Below, piece by piece: positions 55,317 through 64,000 of a DNA stretch of 64,000 nt. Each line of letters opens with the position of its first letter. Within the stretch, counting starts at the first letter, position 1. The notes below the pieces were generated by a model, which made no database searches, was not told the origin of the DNA, and saw only the letters and a program-made list of their open reading frames with translations. A program made the translations under genes and the position numbers. Origin of the DNA: Carettochelys insculpta (Eukaryota; Chordata; Testudines; Carettochelyidae); the NCBI RefSeq assembly GCF_033958435.1, contig NC_134137.1:318555501-318619500 (forward strand), read 5' to 3'.

Positions 55317-56954
55317 AAACTCTTTGCAATAAAATGCACAGAAAACTTCATGCTTTCGAAGAATCCACAGAATTAAAATCAGGCCATTAAACCTTTTCCC
55401 CCTTTAGCCTGAATTTTAACCAAAGAGATCTGCAAATGCTTGTGCAGCTCACACATTTTTGTAAAAAGGTATATGGGTTTAAATACAATTGGCAAGGTCA
55501 TAAAAAGGATTGCAGGAACATTTTACAATCTTCACAGTTTGACTGACTTAAGCCTTTGGATACAACTTCATCAGGACCCGATCTTCTATGCACCTACATC
55601 TTCAAATATCTGAGGCAGATTAATATTATATAGAGTTAGAAGAATTCTCTGGAAGGAAACTTCAGAAATAATGTATGATGGCCAAATATCTTTGCCTTGA
55701 AAAAATATGGTATATCTGGCTATATTCCTCTTTTCCCATTTTTCATATTTTAATTGTTGATCCCGTAGAGTCACTGGAATACTGTGGTACATCATCCCCT
55801 TGCAAGTGTCTAGTAGTGTGCTTTGTACATCATGATCTTAGAGAAAAAATGGTAGCCACTCCAAGCCTTAACTTTTATAAGCTCCAACACTGTTGGGTCT
55901 CATTCAGCATTCTACAAACTACCTACAAAGTCACACTCCTCCCAGGATCCCCCACACCTTCCTTCTGTGACTCCCTCATCAACCATCCTTCCAGCCGTCT
56001 AGAACCTTCCCCATTCTGCTGTCAGAGTCTGTGTAGACTAGCGAATCACTCATTTCTGATTTACCACACTCCCCTCCTCTGACCATTGTCTACCATAGGA
56101 GCATAGGCCCACATTAGACGTGGATGAAATACAGTTTTAAATTGAATTGAGATGTTAGCAAGAGTGATAAAGTCAAAGCATGTAAGCAAAAAAAAATTTA
56201 AATTGTGAGAAATAAGGGTAATGTGTATTAAGTTTGTAGTGATCTTTGAAATACCAGTGCTATTATATTTAAGGCTTGGTCTAAGAAAATAGAAATAAAG
56301 AAAACATAATTAATGGGAGTAGTCTATATTTTGCTTTTCCAAGGAACACACTGTCTTCCTCCTGATCATTAAAACAATAGTTTCCTATATTTTGTAGCAC
56401 TAATTGCTTTGCAGGATGTGTTGACTTTTGCCACATATGTACTAGAAGTTCACCAGCATCTTATTTTACTCAAATTGTCTATTCTATGGTCCTTTGAATG
56501 GCAATTTTTGCATTAATGAATTGCTGAGTAACTTCTCATATCAACAAATGCACAATGCAAGTAATATTTGTTAAACAAGATCAACCTGGAATCTTTCTGC
56601 ACTGGTACAGATCACTTAACAAATGTCTAATAAAATCTGTCATGATTTTCAAAGTGGGCTAAATAGAATTTTACATAAGTTGAGCTCTGTTAATTTCTAT
56701 TTATTTCCCAGGGGGAATTCTTTAAAAGAAAGCTCCGATGCCAGTAGTACTGCAGTCACTTGTATTGGGAAAAAATTGCTTAGAGTTTGATTTGCTGCTA
56801 GTCAACAAGATTCATGTTTGCACTAATTCTACATTGTAAATTAATTTTGTGTCTTCATAAATTATATATCAGCCCCATGATCCGGTGCTTCTTTGATTGT
56901 GCAGAGGTTGAAGTTTTCTGAAGTTCTGTAAAAGGTCTGCGCCTGTTGACAGTA
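55317..56954. other. AT-rich intergenic sequence, no feature recognised
   Basis: Frames up to 135 codons exist (55675-56082) but have no recognisable family and no splice support. Confidence 0.55.
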
Positions 56955-57100
56955 CAGTAAACCCTCGATATGATGAGCTAATCAGGGGAAGTTTGTCTGC
57001 TATTACTGAAAGTCTGTTACACGTGAAGGTTTACCTGCCCACCCACCCCTGCTAGGCTCTCCGAGCCCCAGTCCCAGCCTTCCACTCCACTGAAAAAAAA
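56955..57100 (+). repeat. Left end of a pogo/Tigger-like element
   Basis: CAGTAAACCCTCGATATGATG follows a TA dinucleotide (56953-56954). It is almost the same as the right-end terminus of the element at 16250 (CAGTAAACCCTCAATTTATG). The matching other end was not found within 600 bases, so only a fragment is called. Confidence 0.55.
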
Positions 57101-59339
57101 AACAGAACAAACAAACAAAAAAACCCAAACCTGCCACTCACCAATAGAGCATGGAGGCAACAGACTAGATTCCTTAAACCAGTCTCTCCCTTTCTAGCAG
57201 GGCCCTTCCTGCCCCTCACCTCCTCCTACAGCTTCTAGCACACAACTGAATTGCTGAAAGGGGCTGGTGGGGATTTTTTAATCTGTTCCATCTGGTCCCT
57301 GGTTGGCTCCAAGTGTTCCATTCAACCTGTCTCAGCTGGTTCTAGGTTCCTGGATGCTTTCAGGTGTTTTAATTTACATGGGTGCACCTTGTTTGCTTAC
57401 CAGGGAAATAAGTACTTGTTTTACCTGAGGCTAACAGATCCATTTTCTGCTATATTTTTGTAGCCATCTGGCCTGACTCCACCACAGCATGTTGAAACAC
57501 CAGATGCTTGTTCTGATTTGTTCATTTTGACAGAACTGGGTTGCCACTCCTTTTGGATGTGCTTTTCAAGAGCGTGTCCAGGCAACGTCTTTTAGAATCA
57601 TTACCTGGCAACGAACTTATGAGTGGGAAGGAGCACGAACCAGCATCACCATCCTGGAACCATCTGAAACCCAATGGTTCACTATTGGACTCTCTTTTTC
57701 ATGCTCCTAAAAGAAGGTCTAATTCAACTAGACGTGGAGAGGGAATCAGACAACATCAGGCTAACTCCAGGATGAGGGAGAAGAGAAAAGTGGCTTAAAA
57801 TCTTTGCTTCCCCTACTGTTATCTTCACCAAGTTATTAAATCTTTAAATTGTAGTCCCTTTTCACTTGCTACAAGTCTGTGGAGCAGGATGGGAGGAGGC
57901 AAGGCAGAAGCAGAACTTGGAAGCAGAAAGACCACAGAGGGGTGAAGAGAGGTGTGAAGCTATGATAAGAACTATGTTATGAGAAAGGATGTAAAGGGGA
58001 GTCTAAAACAGGGCTTTCAAAATATAATGAAAGTTGCAGTCTTCTCTGTGTTGCCTTTGCCACAACCCTACCATATAGTTCTGGAGACACAAAATCAAAC
58101 AAAAAAGCTGTTACTAGTATGAATATCATCATGCTTGGGTCTTTATTTTTGACAGCATATGAATAGAGTAATAAATTATGAGCACAGTTGAATGGCATCT
58201 TAAATCAATATGCATATATTTATACTTGTGGTTTTTTAAGCCAAACATCTATTTTGGAAAACAGAACTGACAAATACCTGTGTAAATATAAATATGTAAT
58301 TTCTTGAAACTGTTGCCAAATTATGTATTTATCTTAAAATTTACAAAAATATCACCCTATCTTTATTAATTATATTTCACTTGTAAAAATGCATACTAAC
58401 CAACTAACTAAAGCACAATAAAAATGGAATATCAAACTATATATGCCCAGGGCAAATATAAACCCTGGAAGGATGACAGTTTAATTATTTCTTATTGACT
58501 TACTGGGATTTTAAAATTAGCACATTATATTGGAATACAGTTCTTGGAGAGTTTCCCAAATATATTATCATTCTTTTATATGTTGTAGGTTAGAAAACTG
58601 TTGTTGGGAGTTAATGGTGACAGAGAACACTTTTTTTGACAAAAGATAAAAAATAGGGTGGGTTAATATCTGAAGTACAAAAAAATATTATTTTGAAAGA
58701 AAATACCTATAAATAAAATGTAGTTCAATACTGACTGAAAAGGAATACGCCTCAAATTGACATTGGATATTTAAACAATTTTTGCCCCTGTGACTTTTGC
58801 AAGAAGCATTCCCTTTGGTTGATTTTGTAGCTACAGGAAGCAAGACAGGCTTCCTAATGCAAAAATCCATCTCTCTCTCTGTCTATATATATAAAATGCT
58901 GTCAGAGTGCTTTTCTTCAGTTCAAACCCAGCTCCCTTCTACCTATGCAAATGGATGTTAAAGCATTTTTTAAATCTTTGGGGATATTTCCAGCTGTCCT
59001 GTTTTGAATTATCTGTTGCGGTAAGACCAACTTTAAGTAAGGATCCAATATTCAAAGGTATTCATCTGCACTGATTCCCATTGACGTCTTGATTCTTTAT
59101 TGACTTCTGTGGGACTGGGTAGGTTTAAGAGTCTGAGCCGGTAGATTATGTTGTATGCAATGTATTTGCTGGCTGATTGGTGTGACAGTAGTGATGCAGA
59201 TGCTACAGTGGTTTGTGATAATGAGGTAACAGCTTGCAAGAAACTCTTATCTTAGAAGTCATTCTACATCCCTATTCTCTCATATTGTTATGAACTTTGC
59301 TCGATGAATGAAAGAAGATCACAGATACAGTGAAATGAG
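57101..59339. other. AT-rich intergenic sequence, no feature recognised
   Basis: Contains an A-rich acaaacaaacaaaaaaac patch near 57105 and a tctctctctctgtctatata patch near 58872. No gene seen. Confidence 0.55.
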
Positions 59340-59344
59340 GTTTC

Positions 59345-59720
59345 TCCATAGAACAGGTGGGTTTAGTCCAAGATACAACGAGGAGCTCAGCCATATGGAA
59401 GAACCTTGGAGTAGAATTTCTAGTCCTCTGGATTGAGAGGAGCCAGGTGAGGTGGCTTGGGCGTCTGATAAGGATGCCCCAAAGGAGGCTTCCATTGGAA
59501 TTCTACCAGGCATTCCTCACCAAGAAGAGGCTCCAAAGCCAACCTAGAAAACTCTGGAAGATTATATCTCCTGACTGGCTGGGGAACATTGGGGAATTAC
59601 CCAGGAGGAGCTGGAGTCTGTTGCAGAGGAAATGGTAGTCTGGTGCTCCCTATTCTCCATGTTGCTGCTACAACCCCCCCTAGGAAAAGAAGCATAAAGG
59701 AAAAAGAAGAAAGAAGAAGA
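59345..59720 (+). pseudogene. C-terminal LINE ORF2 fragment
   Basis: A 93-codon frame at 59357-59638 reads WIERSQVRWLGRLIRMPQRR, then PLEFYQAFLTKKRLQ, KLWKIISPDWLG and ELPRRSWSLLQRKW. The RSQ-RW-G-L-RMP block and a later W-R-I motif are typical of the end of LINE ORF2 proteins. A stop follows and the insertion ends in an A/AAG-rich run near 59690-59720, suggesting a retrotransposition tail. 5' end missing. Confidence 0.65.
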
Positions 59721-60555
59721 CAACATATATGCCATTGCAAGGTAAATTGTCACCCTGCTGTTTTTAGAGTACTGTGGACATCATTTTACAACGTGCCTGA
59801 GCAATAGTCATTCTGATTTTTCAGAGGAATAACAAATTGTCATTTCATATGAATGAAGGTAGCTTTTTGCTACCCAGTCCCATGCTCTCTCCCCCTGCTC
59901 TGTCCCACTCTTCTTCCCCCACCTCCCCATCTTCCCTTACATGTCCTCTCCCCTTCTGCCCTGTCCCTTCCCCGCCCCCCACAAGGGTCACTCAGCCTTG
60001 TATGTCTGAGGATTCTGGCCATGCAGGGTGCCTACACCTGTAGAAGTATCATGACCAGATCTTTCTAAAAGTGTAGAAGAAAGGAGGTGGCATCGAGCAG
60101 CAGAGACACCATGAGCAGGAGAAGCAGCTTTGAACTCCTTCTGCATCTGGCCCAGGCTTCTCTTTGGGGGCCAATGTCTGCCCACCCCAAACCATGCCCA
60201 CGGACTCTGGCCTAAGCTTATAGACTTAATCCTGGGGTGGGCGTGAGGAGTGAGCAGACAAACAACACTGATCCTGATCCTGTGTTGCCCTATTTTTGCA
60301 ACCCTGCCAGCTCTGTGCTATGTCTGGCTGCCCCCACACCCTGCCCCTAGTTACATCTCTGCTTGGGATTGGGAAACTGCAAGAAGCAGATAGCCTTTGG
60401 TGGCGAGGCTGAGATCCAAGAAAAAAGGTGAGGGGCTGGGTTCTTTTGTAAACTAAACTATGTGGACTCCCCCTGACTGTTGTAGTTGAAGTCTGGATTT
60501 CTACGTAAAATGCTTCCGCAACTGTGCTTAGACTGACATTATATGCAAAAATGAC
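59721..60555. other. Intergenic sequence, no feature recognised
   Basis: 59870-60000 is strongly C/T-rich on the + strand. No gene or transposon end seen. Confidence 0.5.
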
Positions 60556-62577
60556 AAATGAGACACAATCTCACATATGCTGAACACTATGCTGTCCAGA
60601 GTCTCAAAAATAAACCAGAAATTTTAATCAAACCAGCTGACAAAGGGGGTGCTGTTGTCATCATGAATAAGTCAGACTATGAACAGGAGACAGCCAGACA
60701 ACTCTCCAACACCACATTTTACAGACCTCTCTCCTCTCATCCCACTTTGCAATTCCAAAAGAAATTACAACAACTACTTAAGGAACTCCCTGCTGCTACT
60801 CAGGACCTTATTCACTCAGACACACCATCTGAGCCCCAACCTCTTCAAACTCTATGCTACCAACACTCCCAGCTATCTCCATGATACCACTGACTTCCTG
60901 AGGAAATTACAAAACATTGGAAAAGTTTCTGACAACACCATCCGTGCCACCATGGATGTAGAGGCTCTGTACACTAATATGCCACATGAAGATAGATTAC
61001 AAGCAATCAGGAACACCATCCCTGATGTCACCACAGCCAATCTGGTGTCTGATCTCTGTAACTTTGTTCTCACCCACAATTATTTCTGATTTGGGGACAA
61101 TTTATACCTCCAGATTAGTGGAACTGCTATGGGCACCCGCATGGCCCAACAATATGCTAATATATTTATGGCTGACCTGGAACAACAATTCCTCAGCTCT
61201 CGTCCCCTATTACTCCTCCTCTACTTACGATACATTGATGACATCTTTATGATTTGGACCCATGGTATAGAGACTCTAGAAGAAACCACAGAGACTTTAA
61301 CAATCTGCACCCCACCATCAACTTATGCCTCAACTACTCCACATGAGAGATACATTTCCTGGACACTACAGTACAAATCAAGGATGGTCTGATTAGTACC
61401 ACACTGTACCAGAAACCTACTGATAGCTATACTTACCTACACACTTCTACCTTTCATCCTGCATACACAACTAGATCCATGGTTTACAGTCAAGCCTTTA
61501 GGTAAAATTGCATTTGCTCTGATCCTACTGACAGAGACCAAAACTACAAGATCTTTACCAAATATTCATAAACCTGAATTACCCACCAGGAGAAACAAAA
61601 AAACCAAATCAACAGGGCCAAATGAATACCCAGAGACCAGCTACTGTAAGATAGGCCCCAAAAAGCCAAAAACAGAACACCACTGGCCATTACCTACGGT
61701 CCCGAACTTAACCCTCTGCAACACATTGTTAAAGACCTGCAACCTATCCTTAATCAGGATGCCACACTCCAGAAGTCCCTAGGTGACAGGCCTGTTCTCT
61801 CCTACAGACAACCTACCAACCTTATGAGGATTCTCACCAATAGCCACAGTCTATACCATAAGAACACCAGTCCTGGGACTTTTCCTTGCAACAAGGCCCA
61901 TTGCCCACATATTTATTCTGGAGATACCAGCACTAGACCTAACCAGGTTATTCACAGCATCACGGGCACATTCATGTTCCTCAACTAACATCATATATCC
62001 CATCATGCGCCAACAATGCCCAGATGCTTTGTATATTGGTCAGACTTCAAACTCTCTTAGACAAAGAATTAATGGGCACAAAACAGACACAAAAACACTC
62101 CTGTCAGTCAACACTTTAATGGAGTGGCCACTCTGTTAACAACCTGAAAGTTTGCATCTTACTGAAGAGCAATTTTCACAACAGTTTGGAAAGAGAGGCT
62201 ACCGAACTCTCTTTTTTATTCAAATTCGACACATTAACACGTGGTTTGAACCAGGATGGGCTTTTTCTAGGTCATTATAGTGGCTCTTATGCATACTTGG
62301 CTTTATCTAATTCTTGATTCCCTGCCCCTTCTTCCCCTCTACTTTCTGATGTGCTCACCCTGATAAGATTTTTCTGATTTGTCAACCTTCATTACTATTT
62401 TTGGTTCTCTGTGCTTTAAATATTGAGTCTGTTCTGCTATGGCTATGATCTGAGGAAGTGGGTCTGTCCCACAAAAGCTCATCACCTAATAAATTATTTT
62501 ATTAGTCTTTAAAGTGCTACTGGACTGCTTTTTTGTTTTGATACTATATAGACTAGCATGGCTATCTCTCTGTTACC
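60556..62577 (+). mobile_element. Penelope-like element, 5'-truncated, with RT and GIY-YIG remnants
   Basis: The first part (60558-60884) contains ILIKPADKGGAVVIMNKSDY, a hallmark block N-terminal to Penelope RT. After a frameshift near 60855 comes RT proper: MDVEALYTNMPHEDRL with the first Asp, a TGA at 61087, ISGTAMGTRMAQQYANIFMA, then LRYIDDIFMIW with the YxDD pair intact (61226-61255). Another shift follows near 61360 (FLDTTVQIKDGLIST). The endonuclease is at about 61985-62095: CPDALYIGQTSNSLRQRING, a GIY-YIG type domain. The 3' tail (62290-62577) has ctgaggaagtgggtctgtcc, aagctcatcacctaataaa and ends gactagcatggctatctctc. Several stops and shifts make it inactive. Confidence 0.92.
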
Positions 62578-62930
62578 ACTAAACTTTGATGTGCCATCTG
62601 TTTTGACAACAGAACTCTTGCCTGTGGATGATAAGATATAAGATAAGTATTCAGATTTGGACAGTTGTGAATGTTCATATTTTGAGTTGCTCCAGTTTGG
62701 AATAAAGAGACCACAATACAGCAAAGCTTCTCAGACTAAGTAAATCTGTAACTTTATAAGAGGTCAATTTGAGGGTTAACTACGATTCCTCATAAATCTA
62801 AACACAACTCTTAGAACCACAGCAAATGCTATGCAAACCAAAAAGAAAAAACAATTAATTGTATCAAACATACAGATTTCTTCACTACTAAAACATACAC
62901 AAGCCATACACATACACAAGCCATACACAT
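62578..62930. other. Intergenic sequence with a short acacaagccat repeat
   Basis: No gene. 62893-62934 repeats acatacacaagccat twice, adjoining the tail insertion. Confidence 0.5.
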
Positions 62931-62998
62931 ACACGAAAGCTCACCTAATAAATTATTTTGCTAGTCTTTAAAGTGCTACTTGACTGCTTTTTGTTTTG
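62931..62998 (+). repeat. Tail-only PLE insertion with a 13-bp flanking repeat
   Basis: The insert begins at acacgaaagctcacc, that is at the GAAA motif, and runs through agtctttaaagtgctacttg to ctttttgttttg. atacacaagccat lies before it (62912-62924) and after it (62999-63011). A direct repeat of this length is what retrotransposition makes. About 70 bases were inserted. Confidence 0.7.
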
Positions 62999-63011
62999 AT
63001 ACACAAGCCAT

Positions 63012-64000
63012 GTTGATCCGATGCTTTTAGCATAAGCACCACTGATTTGTTATTAATGTAACCACATTGTCCTAAGCTGAAGAAAGAGCAAGTGCCCAGA
63101 TACTGTGAATAGACTGGTATCTCCCCATGCTTATCTTCTTGCTGCAGTTAGTGAAAGAAAGCCTGTGAGCATCAGTGCTCAGGGCAGAGAGTTTTATGCT
63201 CCCTCTGGTATTGCTAGCTGGCTGACCTACATGAAGAGTTTGGCATCTTTTTCCTTTGTGCGTGGGAGTGTAATTGGCCCCCACCCTTGGAGATACTCCA
63301 CTGGCCATAGTCTGGTTGTTTGTGAACTTTTCCCTTTGTTTACTTGCTAGTTCCAGACTAACTGGAGTCTGTGGACAGCTGTTCCATTCTTTTGGCAAAA
63401 ACAAACCAAAACTGACTATTACTGTTTAAATGAAACAATGACAGAAGCGTGGATTACAGCTGCATGTGCTGTCAGGCTGGTGAGAGCCCTGCCATGTCAT
63501 ACTTGTTTGTAGGACAGTGTGCATATACTGTAATAAACTTCTTGCAGTTCTATTCAATAGAAAAATCTGACCTTTTGCACAGTGATGACTCTGAAAGGTT
63601 GAAGATCACCTTTTCCTTCCAGCCTGGTAACTTAGTAAGAACTTGGCTTTACTGCAGATTCCATTTGCTGCTGTATGGATCCCTGAAGAGCCTGATCTAT
63701 TTGGCAACACAATTTACCTGAAGATTTCCCTGTGTGTGGAGCTCTCTCCCTTTTTCAGAAGAGGCACACACTGTCCCTACATGACTATGAAAGCTTGTTT
63801 TTTTGCTTTTTTGCATAAAAGTTAATCAGTTCTGTAGCTACAAAAGCTCATTTGCTCATTATCCTTTAGAAACAGAACCCTGGTTTTATGTATCTCCTAG
63901 CCTTTTCTCTGTCAAGTGTAACTCCTAACCAGTTCCATGACTGATAGGATCTGAAAAAACCACCTGCTGTATTTATACCTGAAGAGTCATTGAACGCATT
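63012..64000. other. Intergenic sequence to the window end
   Basis: No gene or transposon recognised. Frames up to 110 codons lack family features. Confidence 0.5.

Overview
This window looks like non-coding, transposon-dense vertebrate DNA, most likely from a turtle (sauropsid certain enough, turtle probable, family not determinable). The reasons are a CR1 LINE with a chicken/turtle-type 3' end, many Penelope-like element (PLE) tails, tRNA-derived SINE pieces, and a very large population of PIF/Harbinger-type elements sharing GGCT-N-N-G-TCTACAC-like termini. No protein-coding host gene could be recognised on either strand; every recognisable protein is a decayed transposon protein. The one probable host regulatory feature is a CpG island of about 2 kb at 25.9-27.9 kb, which probably marks the promoter or first exon of a gene whose body is outside the recognisable part of the window.

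Layout. 0-3.5 kb: AT-rich, no genes. 3.5-8.7 kb: a Harbinger deletion derivative, then a complete 4.3-kb Harbinger element (4388-8688) with a TAG target duplication, matching inverted ends, a DDE transposase gene on + and a convergent Myb/SANT-like gene on -, both broken. 9.9-20.8 kb: a hAT-type MITE, several Harbinger MITEs, LINE and PLE tails, and pogo/Tigger-like elements flanked by TA, one of them nested in a Harbinger MITE. 21.15-22.06 kb: a four-part alternating inverted array of PLE tails. 23.1-25.7 kb: a 2.6-kb non-autonomous Harbinger-type element full of internal tandem repeats. 25.9-28.4 kb: CpG island, a near-perfect 46-bp-arm hairpin, and a 36-bp minisatellite. 29-33 kb: fold-back MITEs, a 750-bp palindrome joined to a copied piece of the 18.4-18.9 kb region and to a PLE tail, and a hAT-type element. 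33.6-35.7 kb: a decayed hAT/ZMYM-like transposase split by a Harbinger MITE. 36-42 kb: three more fold-back MITEs, an RT fragment, a Tigger-like element. 42-43.2 kb: GC-rich repeat with a tandem array. 43.3-45.7 kb: a 5'-truncated CR1. 50.5-53.7 kb: a second, older two-gene Harbinger element whose ends match the MITEs at 19.1 and 34.6 kb. 60.5-62.6 kb: a PLE with reverse transcriptase and GIY-YIG remnants.

How the parts relate. The two Harbinger elements supply a parent-and-derivative picture: transposase plus Myb-like partner in the long copies, and short copies that keep only termini (and, at 3.5-4.2 kb, the promoter and start codon). The PLE at 60.5 kb supplies the 3' tail that recurs, alone or in inverted form, at least seven times; the tail contains a small stem flanked by CTGAAGA and GAAA that resembles half of a hammerhead ribozyme core. 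All boundaries and relationships were found by reading the sequence by eye; no alignment or database search was run.
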